From JANWHQ01 sp963775275 (GTDB lineage: Bacteria > Pseudomonadota > Alphaproteobacteria > Caulobacterales > Caulobacteraceae), in NCBI GenBank assembly GCA_963775275.1, contig CAVZII010000005.1, positions 3,224,001 to 3,288,000 on the forward strand: DNA of 64,000 bases. The letters run 5' to 3'. A program made the translations under genes and the position numbers. How positions within the stretch are numbered: position 1 is the first letter of the stretch; each line of letters starts with the position of its first letter. A model generated the notes under the pieces. The model saw nothing but the letters and a program-made list of their open reading frames with translations. It was not told where the DNA came from and did no database searches. Positions 1 to 9,200 of this stretch are shown in pieces.

Positions 1-187
1 CGTGCCGGTCGCCGACGAAGATCTGCGGGTAGGTGTAGCGGCCCGAGCGCTCGATCATCTCGCGGCGCTTGTCGGGGGCGCTCGAGGCCTTGATCTCCTC
101 CACCTCCACGCCCTTGCGGGCCAGCAGGCCCAGAGCGGCCGAGCAGTAGGGGCAGAAGGGCTTGGTGTAGATCGTGACCTTGGCCAT
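1..187 (-). CDS. grxC: Glutaredoxin 3 (GrxC), truncated by the window start
   Basis: The first 62 residues of a glutaredoxin are read on the minus strand, and the 3' end runs off the window. The N-terminus MAKVTIYTKPFCPYC carries the dithiol CPYC active site at residues 12-15, as in glutaredoxin 3. A later TYPQIFVGD segment contains the conserved cis-proline/glutathione-binding region. The family reduces disulfides and glutathionylated proteins in the cytoplasm, using glutathione. It starts 98 bases upstream of the comF stop codon and in the same direction, so it probably lies downstream of comF in one transcription unit. The family is clear; only the C-terminus is unseen. Confidence 0.93.
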   Translation of the reverse strand, partial: MAKVTIYTKPFCPYCSAALGLLARKGVEVEEIKASSAPDKRREMIERSGRYTYPQIFVGDRH

Positions 188-284
188 GCGAGTCCCGGAA
201 ACGGCAAGCGGAACCGTCATATGGTGATCGGCCCCGGCAGCGCCATAGGCAAGGCCGTGGATGCCGCGGCGGCGCCCCGGCGGG

Positions 285-1061
285 TCAAGCCTGGCGCGCC
301 TCGCGCACCTTGGCGATGACCGCCACGTCGACAGCCCGCGCGCCCGCGCGCAGGAGGGCCCGGGCGCAGGCCTCGGCCGTGGCGCCCGTGGTCATGACGT
401 CGTCGATCAGGAGGATGCGCCGGCCCTCGATCCTGGCGCGCCGGCGCACGGGGACCTCGAAGACCCCGGCGACGGAGCGTCGGCGGCCCACGGCCGACTT
501 GCCGGCCTGGCCGCCGGGGCGACGGCGCCGCAGCGCCCCGGGCAGATAGGCGAGGGCGAACCGCCGGGCGAGGGGGCGCGCCAGCTCGGCGGCCTGGTTG
601 TAGCGGCGCCGCAGGAGCCGCCACGGATGCAGCGGCACGGGAACGACCGCGTCGGCCTCGTCGATCAGGTCGAGCGCGGCCCGGCCGATCCAGGACGACA
701 GCAGGGGCGCGAGGTCGGTCCGGTCGGCGTGCTTGAGCTTGAGGACGAGATCGCGCGAGGCCTCGTCGTAGAGGCAGGCGGCGCGCGCCCGCGAGAAGAC
801 GCGGGGACGGGCGAGGCACGCCGGGCAGCGCACGCCGTCCCCGAGGTCGATCTCGAACGGGGCGCCGCAGCCGTCGCATACCGGCGCCTCGATGAAGGCG
901 ATCCGGCTCCAGGCCTCGGCGCTCATGCCCGGCGACTGGGCCGCGCCGCCGTCCAGGGCCCGCGGCGGCAGGATCAGGTCGACGAGGCCGCGCCCCACCG
1001 AGCGCCAGCTCACGCCGGGGAGTTTCCACAAGGCCGCCGCCACGCCATCTTGCAGCCGCAT
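285..1061 (-). CDS. comF: ComF family phosphoribosyltransferase-like protein
   Basis: A 258-residue ComF/GntX-type protein. Four cysteines in two pairs (C62/C65 and C79/C82) form the expected N-terminal zinc-binding segment. The C-terminal half is a type I phosphoribosyltransferase fold with the PRPP loop ILLIDDVMTTGAT. In naturally transformable bacteria ComF helps DNA uptake; in most proteobacteria its role is unproven. A GGAG Shine-Dalgarno lies just before the ATG. The start codon shares the tetranucleotide CATG (1059-1062) with the divergent methyltransferase gene, so the two ATGs overlap on opposite strands. Confidence 0.9.
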   Translation of the reverse strand: MRLQDGVAAALWKLPGVSWRSVGRGLVDLILPPRALDGGAAQSPGMSAEAWSRIAFIEAPVCDGCGAPFEIDLGDGVRCPACLARPRVFSRARAACLYDEASRDLVLKLKHADRTDLAPLLSSWIGRAALDLIDEADAVVPVPLHPWRLLRRRYNQAAELARPLARRFALAYLPGALRRRRPGGQAGKSAVGRRRSVAGVFEVPVRRRARIEGRRILLIDDVMTTGATAEACARALLRAGARAVDVAVIAKVREARQA

Positions 1062-1977
1062 GAGCTCCGCGCCCTTCCTGTTCGACCGCGCCCTTCACCG
1101 CCGCCGCCTCGATCGCGCCGCCGGGGGATATCCGGCCGCCGGCTTCCTCAAGGCCCGCGCCGCCGAGGACGTGGTGATGCGCCTGGAGGCCATCATGCGC
1201 AGCTTCAGCGCGGCCGTCGACCTGGGCGCGCGCGACGGCGCCTTCGCCAGGGCGCTCGCGGCGAGCGCGGCGCGCGATCGGATCGGGTTCCTGGCCGAGA
1301 CGGACCTCTCGTTGCGGATGCTGGCGGGACGGCCCGGCGCGCGCGTGCAGGCGGACGAGGAGCGTTTGCCGTTCGCCGGCGAGAGCCTGGACCTCGTGGT
1401 CTCGACCCTGGCGCTGCATTGGACCAACGACCTGCCCGGCGTGCTGATCCAGGTCCGCCGGGCGCTGAGACCGGACGGCCTGTTCATCGGCGCGATCCTG
1501 GGCGGCGCAACGCTCGGCGAGCTGCGCGCCTGCCTGATCGAGGCCGAGGCGGAGCTGTGCGGCGGCGCGGGACCCCGGGTCTCGCCGTTCGCCGACGTGC
1601 AGGACGCCGCGGGGCTGTTGCAACGGGCGGGCTTCGCCCTGCCGGTGGCCGACGTGGACAGGGTCCAGGTCGGATATGAGAACGCGCTGGCGCTGATGGC
1701 CGACCTTCGGGCGATGGGCGAGACGAGCGTGCTCGTCGAGGGCGCGCGCCGGCCTCTGTCGCGGGCGGCGCTGGGGCGGGCGGCCCAGCTCTACGGCGAG
1801 CGGTTCGCGCGTCCGGACGGCCGGATCACGGCCACCTTCGAGATCATCGTCATGACCGGCTGGGCGCCGCATCCGGACCAGCAGCAGCCGCTGCGGCCGG
1901 GATCGGCGAAGATGCGGCTGGCCGACGCGCTCGGGACCACCGAGCGGCCCGCCGGGGAGAAGGCCGGCGGCGGCTGA
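1060..1977 (+). CDS. SAM-dependent methyltransferase, BioC/NDUFAF5-like
   Basis: A 305-residue class I methyltransferase. The start MSSAPFLFDRALHRRRLDRA resembles bacterial relatives of the mitochondrial complex I assembly factor NDUFAF5. A degenerate SAM motif I (VDLGARDGAFARAL) and the later LDLVVSTLALHWTNDLPG segment, typical of the BioC-like group, are visible. NDUFAF5 hydroxylates an arginine of complex I; whether bacterial members do this is inference. The ATG chosen follows the family-like N-terminus; no strong Shine-Dalgarno precedes it, and upstream in-frame sequence is antisense to comF. It faces comF head to head. Confidence 0.85.
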   Translation: MSSAPFLFDRALHRRRLDRAAGGYPAAGFLKARAAEDVVMRLEAIMRSFSAAVDLGARDGAFARALAASAARDRIGFLAETDLSLRMLAGRPGARVQADEERLPFAGESLDLVVSTLALHWTNDLPGVLIQVRRALRPDGLFIGAILGGATLGELRACLIEAEAELCGGAGPRVSPFADVQDAAGLLQRAGFALPVADVDRVQVGYENALALMADLRAMGETSVLVEGARRPLSRAALGRAAQLYGERFARPDGRITATFEIIVMTGWAPHPDQQQPLRPGSAKMRLADALGTTERPAGEKAGGG

Positions 1978-1994
1978 CGATTCCCCCTTGCGCC

Positions 1995-2007
1995 TGACGC
2001 TGCGTCA
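1995..2007. promoter_or_regulatory. Perfect 13-bp dyad upstream of the MerR-family gene, probable autoregulatory operator
   Basis: TGACGC-T-GCGTCA is a perfect inverted repeat 43 bases upstream of the MerR/TipAS start codon. MerR-family activators bind such dyads between the -35 and -10 of their own promoters. A TTGCGC at 1988-1993 could be the -35; no convincing -10 was identified. Confidence 0.5.
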
Positions 2008-2049
2008 TAGCCCACGAACGGCGGCGTCCATCATGGAGACCCCCGCCCG

Positions 2050-2838
2050 ATGACCCCGCGCGAGGAACGATATCTGTCCGCCGCCGAGGCCGCCAAGGCG
2101 CTCGGGGTGACGACCCGCGCGCTTCGTCTCTACGAGGAGAAGGGCCTCGTCCAGCCGATGCGGACGGGGACGGGATGGCGCGCCTACGGCCGCGAGGCCC
2201 TGACGCGCCTGCATCAGGTGCTGGCGCTGAAGCGCCTGGGCTTCAGTCTCAAGGCCGTCGGCGACCTCATGCGGGGCCGCCTGTCGAGCCTGGAGGCCGT
2301 GCTCGAGCTGCAGGAAGGGGTTCTCGAAGCCCGCAAGGCGGAGGCCGAGCAAGCGCTCGGCCTCGTGCGGCGAGCCAGGGCGCGCCTGAAGTCCGGCGGG
2401 GACCTGTCGGTGGACGACCTGACCACCCTGACCCGGGAGACCAACATGAGCGAACGCATGGACGAAGCGGAGATGAAGGCCATCTTCGATCCCCTCATCC
2501 AGAAGCATTATGACGCTGAGAGCATGGAGAAGCTGAGCCGCCGGCCGCCCTACGACCAGGCGGCGATCTCGCAGGCGTGGAGCCAGCTCGGCGCGGACGC
2601 CCAGGCCGCCATGGCCAAGGGTGATCCGACGACGCCGGAAGCGATGGACGTGGCGCGCCGCTGGCGGGATCTCGTGGGCCAGTTCACTGGCGGGGACCCG
2701 AGGATCGAGGCCAGCCTGCAGGCGGTCTGGAAGGAGGCGACGGCCGATCCCGCCGCGGCCGCCCGGCTGCGACACGATCCGAGGCTCATGGCGTTCCTGC
2801 AGAAGGCGGCCGAGGCGGCGCGAGCGCAGGACGGCTGA
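2050..2838 (+). CDS. MerR family transcriptional regulator with TipAS-type C-terminal domain
   Basis: A 262-residue regulator. Residues about 8-76 form the MerR winged helix-turn-helix (YLSAAEAAKALGVTTRALRLYEEKGL, then the wing with TGWRAYGREAL), followed by the dimerisation helix to about residue 125. The remainder (from about residue 135) is an all-helical segment with KAIFDPLIQKHY and repeated W/R-rich helices typical of the TipAS antibiotic-recognition domain, which binds amphipathic ligands. Known relatives include SkgA of Caulobacter and TipAL of Streptomyces. A perfect dyad upstream suggests autoregulation. The gene converges on the M23 peptidase gene. Confidence 0.88.
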   Translation: MTPREERYLSAAEAAKALGVTTRALRLYEEKGLVQPMRTGTGWRAYGREALTRLHQVLALKRLGFSLKAVGDLMRGRLSSLEAVLELQEGVLEARKAEAEQALGLVRRARARLKSGGDLSVDDLTTLTRETNMSERMDEAEMKAIFDPLIQKHYDAESMEKLSRRPPYDQAAISQAWSQLGADAQAAMAKGDPTTPEAMDVARRWRDLVGQFTGGDPRIEASLQAVWKEATADPAAAARLRHDPRLMAFLQKAAEAARAQDG

Positions 2839-2871
2839 TCGCCGCGAGAGGGCGGCGGCTTCAGAGCGGAC

Positions 2872-4299
2872 TCAGCGGATGGCGGACCTGAGCCCGCCCA
2901 GCCCGCCTGCGGCTCCTTCGCGGTCGCGCAGGGCGACGCGGGTCACGCGCGCCCCATCCGAGGCCTTGGCCAGCCTCGTCCCGTCGTCGGGCCTGGCCGC
3001 AGCGGCGAGCAGGCCGTCGATCCGCGACTTCTCCGCCTTGAACGCCTTGAGGTCCCGGCCGGCCAGGATCGTCCCCTGCGGCACCTTGGCGCCCTTGGGG
3101 TTCACCTTGCGGCCGTCGACGATGACCTCGTAGTGCAGGTGCGGGCCGGTCGACTCACCGGTCGAGCCGACGTAGGCCACGATCTGGCCCTGATGCACGT
3201 GCTGGCCGCGCTTCACGGCCCATCCCGACAGGTGGCCGTAGCCGGTCTCGAAATGGGCGTTGTGCCGGATCTCGAGCCACCGTCCATAGCCGCCGGCCCA
3301 GCGCGCCTCCTCCACCACGCCGTCGCCCGCGGCATAGACCGGCGTGCCGACCGGCGCGGCGAAGTCGATGCCCGCGTGCATGCGCGTGTAGCCGAGGATC
3401 GGATGCAGCCGCATGCCGAAGCCCGAGGTGATCCGCACCACATCCAGCGGCGTGCGCAGCAGGAAGCCGCGGATATTCTTGCCGAACTGATCGAAGAAGT
3501 TGGCCTGGGTCGAGCCGGACGGCTTGAACCGGTAGAACTTGGTGGTCTGCCCCTTGGCGTCGATCTCGGCGTAGAGCAGGTCGCCGGTGTCGACGGTGCG
3601 GCCGGAGTCGGTGGCCTGGCGGTCGAACACCAGGCGGAACTCGTCGCCGGACTGGATGTCGCGGCTGAAGTCGAGCTTGTGGGCGAAGAGCTTGACCACC
3701 TCGGCCGTGAGCTCGGGCGTGGCGCCGGCGGCGACGGCCGAGGCGTAGAGCGAGTCGGAGATCTTGCCCTGTGCGACGGTGGTCTCGTCGCGGATCTTCT
3801 CTTCCATCTCGCGAAGGCGCAGGGCGCCGTCGAAGGTGCGCGACAGGGTGATGGCGGTGGCCGGGCCCGTGCGCATGGACAGGCCGATCAGCCGCACCGG
3901 GCCCCGGCGGTCCCGCGGGCGGGCGACGGCGGCCTCGAAGGCGAGGCCCGCCTTGACGTTGACGGTGTCGAAGGCCGAGCCCAGCGCGTTGACGGCCTGG
4001 CGGGCCTCGTCGGGGGCGACGCCCAGGCGCATCACCGCCTGCACGAAGGTCTCGCCCGGCGCGATCTTCATCGTCACCTTCTCGGGCCTGGCGAAGCCCG
4101 GCTGGGTCTCGGCCTGGGCGAAGGCCTCGTTCTGCAGGGCCAGGACGGCGGCGTGATCGAGCGGCCTCAGGCCACGGGCGTGGGGCGACTGACGGACCGT
4201 GAGCTGCCAGCTGAGGGCGAGGGCGGCGCATCCGGCGACGCAGAGCGCGAGCCGCGGCGCATACCGGACCGGCGGGTGACGCGGATCGAACTGTTGCAT
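2872..4299 (-). CDS. M23 family (LytM-type) metallopeptidase
   Basis: A 475-residue envelope peptidase. An N-terminal hydrophobic segment (about residues 16-34) anchors or exports it. A large linker follows, and the M23 domain occupies about residues 285-410. Zinc ligands are visible as H308/D312 (MHAGID) and the HxH pair H387/H389 in GPHLHYEV. Catalytic members cleave peptide cross-links in peptidoglycan, and all ligands are present here, so activity is expected. The middle part resembles the region preceding M23 in many alphaproteobacterial divisome or morphogenesis peptidases. The protein is intact. The upstream 230 bases hold its promoter. Confidence 0.9.
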   Translation of the reverse strand: MQQFDPRHPPVRYAPRLALCVAGCAALALSWQLTVRQSPHARGLRPLDHAAVLALQNEAFAQAETQPGFARPEKVTMKIAPGETFVQAVMRLGVAPDEARQAVNALGSAFDTVNVKAGLAFEAAVARPRDRRGPVRLIGLSMRTGPATAITLSRTFDGALRLREMEEKIRDETTVAQGKISDSLYASAVAAGATPELTAEVVKLFAHKLDFSRDIQSGDEFRLVFDRQATDSGRTVDTGDLLYAEIDAKGQTTKFYRFKPSGSTQANFFDQFGKNIRGFLLRTPLDVVRITSGFGMRLHPILGYTRMHAGIDFAAPVGTPVYAAGDGVVEEARWAGGYGRWLEIRHNAHFETGYGHLSGWAVKRGQHVHQGQIVAYVGSTGESTGPHLHYEVIVDGRKVNPKGAKVPQGTILAGRDLKAFKAEKSRIDGLLAAAARPDDGTRLAKASDGARVTRVALRDREGAAGGLGGLRSAIR

Positions 4300-4529
4300 C
4301 GCACCCCCGAACTACGACGCGGCGACGAGCCGAACGAAACCAGGGCCGGCGCCCGACGAGTTCACGCCAGGACGATGGCCGACGAAAATGGTTAAGATCA
4401 AGTAACTTATCCGAGCAGTTCCGCATGCAGCTCCACTCCGAGCCCCGGATTGAACCAGACTGACCCGCGCCCCACGGCGCTTGGGCGGCCGCTGCGACTT
4501 TCATGCCGGAACGACGTCGCGACGACGCG

Positions 4530-4889
4530 TCACAGGATCTCGGCGACGGTCTCGGCTGGGCGGCACAGGCGTACGCCCCTGGGCGTCTCCACGATGGGAC
4601 GCTCGACCAGGATGGGATGCGTCTCCATCGCGGCCAGCAGCGCGTCGTCGGAGACGCCGGCCGCCAGCAGCCCCAGCTCCTCGGCCGGCGTGCCGCGCGC
4701 GCGCAGGACGTCGCGCGGACGCTTGCCCATGCGGCCCAGCAGCCGCTTCAGCTCGGCGCGGGTCCATCCGGTCTTGAGGTACTCGACGACGCGCGGCTCG
4801 CGTCCGCTCTTGCGGATCAGCTCCAGAGCATTGCGCGAGGTCCCGCAGGACGGATTGTGGTGGATGACGACGGGGAAGTCCTGGCTCAT
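4530..4889 (-). CDS. arsC: Arsenate reductase, glutaredoxin-coupled (ArsC)
   Basis: A 119-residue ArsC/Spx-fold protein. The motif HHNPSCGTSRN places the catalytic cysteine at residue 15, and the downstream arginines (GWTRAEL, RPRDVLRARG, PILVERPIVE) match the arsenate-binding residues of the E. coli plasmid-type ArsC family. It reduces arsenate to arsenite with glutathione/glutaredoxin. No arsR, arsB or ACR3 gene accompanies it here, so it may be a stand-alone housekeeping copy. It lies upstream of the M23 peptidase gene in the same orientation, with a 230-base gap. Confidence 0.88.
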   Translation of the reverse strand: MSQDFPVVIHHNPSCGTSRNALELIRKSGREPRVVEYLKTGWTRAELKRLLGRMGKRPRDVLRARGTPAEELGLLAAGVSDDALLAAMETHPILVERPIVETPRGVRLCRPAETVAEIL

Positions 4890-4938
4890 GGCCCAGCCAG
4901 TTGGCGCAAGCCGGCGTCCGAGGCAAGCCTGACCGTGG

Positions 4939-7206
4939 TCAGCCCGCCAGCTTCGCCTTGCCGATCACCACGGCGGCGTCCGAATTCATCCAGGGCATCG
5001 CCTGGGCCGGGCGGGGCGGAAGGGGCGCGGCGCCTGCGGGCCAGCCGTCGACGATCTCGGCCCACCGGACCTCCACCGCCCCCTTCGGCGCGAGGAACGA
5101 CACCTGGAGCGGCGCGGCCGCGCCATGCCAGACGATGTGGGTCCAGGCCCCGGGCGCGGACCACGCCGGCGCGGCCTCGCCGTCCACCAGGGCGCCGGCG
5201 GCGGCGGCTTCGCTGCGGATGTCGAGGCGGAGCTCCCTCGCCTGGGACCGCGGTGCGATCAGGAAGGTGACGCGGCCGGCGGGGTCGCGCGTCAGATCGA
5301 CGCTGGGCGGGACGACCCCGGCCGGATGCGCCAGGGTCACGTGCGCGCGCCGCGCCAGGGGCTGGAGGTCGGCGGTGGTGATGTCCGAGCTCCAGGCCTG
5401 GAGCATGCGGCGTGACCAGTCGTCCACCCGCCGAAGGAGGCTGGCGCGCCAGAACTGGCCGGTGTCGGTGACGTCCACATACGCCGCCTCCGTCGGGCGC
5501 GGATGGCGCGCCGTCCACGGGTGGGTGAGGCGAAGGCCGAGGACGATCACGAGGCTGAGCATGAGCGCCGCTGCGCCCACGACCAGGCCGACGCGCCCGG
5601 GCGAGGCGGGCCAGAGCAGCGGGAAGAGGACCAGCGAGCCCATCAGCGAGAAGATGGCCAGCGCCCAGGGCAGGTCGGCTCCCACGCCCAGCGCCACGGC
5701 GTGGGCCACGTAGAGGATCTGGGCGAGCGGCAGGGCGGCGAGGACCGCGGCGAACACGGCCGCGGAGGCGCTCGACCAGTCGCCCCGCCAGCGCAGGGAC
5801 AGGACGGCGGTCAGGACCGACAGGACGAGGAGCGGCCAGGCCAGGAGGTAGGCGGCGAGCGGAGCGGCGGCCTGGGCGGCGGCGGCGAGCACCAGCGCCA
5901 CGGCGAACGCGCCGGCCAGGGCGCTCCAGAAGCGAGGCCGCCCGAGGCCCGTCACGGCGAAGGCGAGGACGGTCCCGCCGAGGCCGGCCAGGGCCATCGC
6001 CGCCTCGTAGGCGCCGAAACGCGCGTAGAGCGCCTTCTCGTCCGCGAAGCCGGGCCCGACGCCCGTCAGATGGCGAGCCAGCGCCATGACGGCGGCCGAG
6101 GCGCCGACGGCGAGGATGAGGGCGGCGGCCCCGCGGACGGCGTCGAGCGCCTTGAACGGCTCGCCGCGGAAGCCGCGGCTCAGGCCGAAGGCGCCGATCC
6201 CGGCCGCCATCAGGACCACGATCCAGCCGGCCCAGCCGGGATAGACGACCATGGGCCCGCCGAGGAGGTCGGAATAGACCACGTCCGCCCGCCTGGCCGG
6301 CAGGGCCTTGGCGTCGGCCAGGGCGCGGGCGGCGGCCAGCACCTGCTCGCCCATGTGCTGCAGGCTGCCCTGGTCGAGGGCGGCGGCGGTGGAGCTGGCG
6401 GCGTGATAGTCGAAGGGCCGGCCTATGAAGGCGTAGTTGAGCCCGGCGATCCCGCGCGCCATCGACACGGTGAAGTCGGTGTCGTTGGGCATGTGGGCGT
6501 AGACGTAGCCCGACAGGGAGCTGGCGGTGGGGTTCACCGCCGAGCGGGCGAACAGGTCGATCATGCCGCCGTCGCCGGCGCCGGCCTGGAACATGTAGAC
6601 CCGCCCGCCGCCGCCGCGGGATTCCATGTTGAGGACCGCGCCGATCCGCCGCGAGAGCGGATCGGACGCGAAGAAGGAGCGCGCGCCCAGGAGCCCAGCC
6701 TCCTCGCCATCGGTGATCAGGAAGACGACATCGCGCTCGGGCGGGGGGGCCGCCTTCATCAGCCGCGCGATCTCGAGCGCCGTGGCGACGCCTACGGTGT
6801 CGTCGGCGGCCCCGGGCGAGGCCGGGACCGTGTCGTAGTGGGCCATGATCGCCACCGCCGGCGCCGTGCGCGAGCGGCCCGGCAGGACGGCGACGATGTT
6901 CTGGACCCGGCCGCCCTCGAGGAAGGCCTCGCCGCCGTAGAGGCGCGGCTCGATGGCCCGCCCCTGCTGCACGCGCGTCTCGAGGCCCGCGGCGCGGAAT
7001 CGGGCGAGGACGACGTCGCGCACCCGGTCGTGCTCGGCCGAGCCCAGCGGATGGGGCCGGCGGGCGAGCTCCTCGACGTCCCCCATGGCGCGCTGGCCCG
7101 AAAAGCGTCCGGGCGCCTCCGGTCGGGGCGAGGGGGTGCGCGACGCTCCCCAGGCCACGAGCAGGCCGAGGGTCAGCGCCAGCGCCAGGGCGATCCATCT
7201 CGGCAT
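4939..7206 (-). CDS. M28 family membrane metallopeptidase
   Basis: A 755-residue protein with an N-terminal signal/anchor (residues 4-20), a soluble M28 aminopeptidase-like domain (about 35-330) and a long hydrophobic C-terminal half with about 8 predicted membrane segments, ending in a soluble tail. Zinc ligands are visible: H123 (AHYDTVPAS), D135 or D136 (AADDTVGV) and E168/E169 (TDGEEAGLLG). The architecture resembles ERMP1/Fxna-type membrane M28 peptidases. The start was set at the ATG at 7204-7206 because AGGGGGAA lies just upstream and the signal-like sequence follows. It diverges from an MFS gene across 71 bases. Confidence 0.87.
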   Translation of the reverse strand: MPRWIALALALTLGLLVAWGASRTPSPRPEAPGRFSGQRAMGDVEELARRPHPLGSAEHDRVRDVVLARFRAAGLETRVQQGRAIEPRLYGGEAFLEGGRVQNIVAVLPGRSRTAPAVAIMAHYDTVPASPGAADDTVGVATALEIARLMKAAPPPERDVVFLITDGEEAGLLGARSFFASDPLSRRIGAVLNMESRGGGGRVYMFQAGAGDGGMIDLFARSAVNPTASSLSGYVYAHMPNDTDFTVSMARGIAGLNYAFIGRPFDYHAASSTAAALDQGSLQHMGEQVLAAARALADAKALPARRADVVYSDLLGGPMVVYPGWAGWIVVLMAAGIGAFGLSRGFRGEPFKALDAVRGAAALILAVGASAAVMALARHLTGVGPGFADEKALYARFGAYEAAMALAGLGGTVLAFAVTGLGRPRFWSALAGAFAVALVLAAAAQAAAPLAAYLLAWPLLVLSVLTAVLSLRWRGDWSSASAAVFAAVLAALPLAQILYVAHAVALGVGADLPWALAIFSLMGSLVLFPLLWPASPGRVGLVVGAAALMLSLVIVLGLRLTHPWTARHPRPTEAAYVDVTDTGQFWRASLLRRVDDWSRRMLQAWSSDITTADLQPLARRAHVTLAHPAGVVPPSVDLTRDPAGRVTFLIAPRSQARELRLDIRSEAAAAGALVDGEAAPAWSAPGAWTHIVWHGAAAPLQVSFLAPKGAVEVRWAEIVDGWPAGAAPLPPRPAQAMPWMNSDAAVVIGKAKLAG

Positions 7207-7277
7207 GTGACTGTTCCCCCTGCCCGGATCATAAGCACGGTGCGGGCCAGCCGTCGAACGCCGGGAAGGAGGGACCG

Positions 7278-8483
7278 ATGTCGCAAGCCGGGACGGTGGC
7301 GAGCCGCATCCCGAAGACCGTGTGGACGCTCGGCCTGGTGTCGCTGTGCATGGACACATCCTCGGAGCTGATCCACAGCCTGCTGCCCGTGTTCCTGGTC
7401 GGAACCCTGGGCGCGAGCCCGGCCTTCCTCGGCCTGGTCGAAGGCGTCGGAGAGGCGACGGCCTCGATCATCAAGGTGTTCTCGGGCTGGCTCAGCGACC
7501 GGCTGGGAAAGCGCAAGCTGCTGGCCGTCGCCGGCTATGGCCTGGCGGCGCTGACCAAGCCGGTGTTCGCCATCGCGGTCACGCCCTACGAGGTGCTCGC
7601 GGCGAGGTTCGTGGACCGTGTGGGCAAGGGCGTGCGCGGCGCGCCCCGTGACGCCCTGGTGGCCGACGTGACCCCGGCGGAGGTCCGCGGCGCGGCCTTC
7701 GGGCTGAGGCAGGGGCTCGACACGGTGGGCGCCTTCGCCGGGCCCCTGGCCGCGATCGGGCTGATGGCCTGGCTGCACGACGATATCCGTGCGGTCTTCT
7801 GGTGGTCGGTCATCCCAGCCGCGGCGGCGGTGCTCCTCCTGGTCGTGGGCGTCAGGGAGCCGACGTCCCGGAGGCCGGCCGCGGTGCGGGCGGCCAGGGC
7901 GCCGACAGGATGGTCCGGGCTCGGACGGCTTGGCGAGCCGTTCTGGATCGTCACGGCGGTGGGGACGGTGTTCGCCCTGGCCCGTTTCAGCGAAGCCTTC
8001 CTGATCCTGAAGGCGAGGAACGCAGGGCTCAGCCTCGCGCTGACGCCGACGGTGCTGATCGCGATGAACGTGGTCTATGCGGTGGCGGCGTCTCCGGCGG
8101 GCCGGCTGTCGGACCGCATCGACCGGCGGATCGTGCTGGGCGGGGGGCTCGCCGTGCTGATCGCGGCGGATGCGGTGATGGCCGAGGGGAGCGGCCTGGG
8201 CGCAGTCTTCGCGGGCGTGGCGCTATGGGGCCTGCACCTTGGCCTGACGCAGGGCCTGCTGTCGGCCCTGGTCGCCGACACCGCGCCGGCCGAGGCGCGC
8301 GGCACGGCTTTCGGCGTGTTCAACCTGGCGTCGGGCCTGGCGTTCCTGGCGGCAAGCACGCTGGCCGGCGTGCTGTGGAGCTCGATCGGGCCGACGGCGA
8401 CGTTCGAGGCGGGCGGAGGCTTCGCGCTGCTCGCCCTGATTGGCCTGATCGTGCTGGCGCGGCGGACCGTGAAACCGGCGTAG
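7278..8483 (+). CDS. MFS transporter
   Basis: A 401-residue major facilitator with about 12 membrane segments. The loop 2-3 signature is present as GWLSDRLGKRKLLAVAG, and the repeated half-signature as GRLSDRIDRRIVLGGG. The short motif RFVDRVGKGVRGAPRDALVAD after segment 4 is characteristic of a bacterial MFS subgroup of unknown substrate. No neighbour reveals a substrate: the gene lies between an M28 peptidase gene (divergent) and ctrA (convergent, 15 bases apart). The function assigned is transport only. Confidence 0.88.
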   Translation: MSQAGTVASRIPKTVWTLGLVSLCMDTSSELIHSLLPVFLVGTLGASPAFLGLVEGVGEATASIIKVFSGWLSDRLGKRKLLAVAGYGLAALTKPVFAIAVTPYEVLAARFVDRVGKGVRGAPRDALVADVTPAEVRGAAFGLRQGLDTVGAFAGPLAAIGLMAWLHDDIRAVFWWSVIPAAAAVLLLVVGVREPTSRRPAAVRAARAPTGWSGLGRLGEPFWIVTAVGTVFALARFSEAFLILKARNAGLSLALTPTVLIAMNVVYAVAASPAGRLSDRIDRRIVLGGGLAVLIAADAVMAEGSGLGAVFAGVALWGLHLGLTQGLLSALVADTAPAEARGTAFGVFNLASGLAFLAASTLAGVLWSSIGPTATFEAGGGFALLALIGLIVLARRTVKPA

Positions 8484-8498
8484 TCGGTCGGCGCCGCC

Positions 8499-9200
8499 TC
8501 AGGCGGCGACTTCCTGCTGGCCCTCGGTCGGGTCGCGAAGGACATAGCCGCGGCCCCACACCGTCTCGATGTGGTGCTTGCCGTTGGCGGCGGCGGCCAG
8601 CTTCTTGCGCAGCTTGCAGATGAAGACGTCGATGATCTTCAGCTCGGGCTCGTCCATGCCGCCGTAGAGATGGTTCAGGAACATCTCCTTGGTGAGCGTC
8701 GTGCCCTTCCGAAGCGAGAGCAGCTCGAGCATCTGATATTCCTTGCCGGTCAGATGCACGCGGTGGCCGTTCACCTCCACCGTCTTGGCGTCGAGGTTGA
8801 CGGTGATGTCGCCGGTCTTGATCACCGACTGCGCGTGGCCCTTGGAACGGCGGACCACCGCATGGATGCGGGCCACGAGCTCGTCCTTGTGGAATGGCTT
8901 GGTCATGTAGTCGTCCGCGCCGCCGCCCAGGGTCTTGACCTTGGTGTCGATCTCGGCGGTGCCGGACAGGATCATGATCGGGGTGTTGATCTTGGCGACC
9001 CGAAGCTGCCGCAGGACGTCCATGCCGGACATGTCGGGCAGATTGAGGTCGAGCAGGATCAGGTCGTAGTCGTAGATCTTGCCCAGATCGACGCCTTCTT
9101 CACCCAAGTCCGTCGTGTAGACATTGAAGCCCTCGGACTTGAGCATCAGCTCGATGCTCTGCGCGGTCGCGCTGTCGTCCTCGATCAACAGTACGCGCAT
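8499..9200 (-). CDS. ctrA: Cell cycle response regulator CtrA
   Basis: A 233-residue OmpR-type regulator, recognised over its full length as CtrA. The receiver (1-115) begins MRVLLIEDDSATAQSIELML, with acidic residues at 8-9 and the phospho-acceptor D51 (LILLDLNLPDMSG). The DNA-binding winged helix carries the near-invariant TGKEYQMLELLSLRKGTTL and GGMDEPELKIIDVFICKLRKK. It ends in Val-Ala-Ala, as expected for the C-terminal ClpXP degradation signal. CtrA is phosphorylated by the CckA-ChpT relay, silences the replication origin and activates flagellar, pilus and division genes. The ATG at 9198-9200 gives the canonical N-terminus; an upstream in-frame ATG would add 9 unneeded residues. Confidence 0.98.
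   Translation of the reverse strand: MRVLLIEDDSATAQSIELMLKSEGFNVYTTDLGEEGVDLGKIYDYDLILLDLNLPDMSGMDVLRQLRVAKINTPIMILSGTAEIDTKVKTLGGGADDYMTKPFHKDELVARIHAVVRRSKGHAQSVIKTGDITVNLDAKTVEVNGHRVHLTGKEYQMLELLSLRKGTTLTKEMFLNHLYGGMDEPELKIIDVFICKLRKKLAAAANGKHHIETVWGRGYVLRDPTEGQQEVAA

Noticed and set aside
4392..4406. TTAA plus GTAAC resembling a CtrA box upstream of the M23 peptidase gene
   Set aside because: With the required 7-base spacing the second half does not match; only a 6-base spacing with a mismatch fits, which is too weak in an AT-containing leader.
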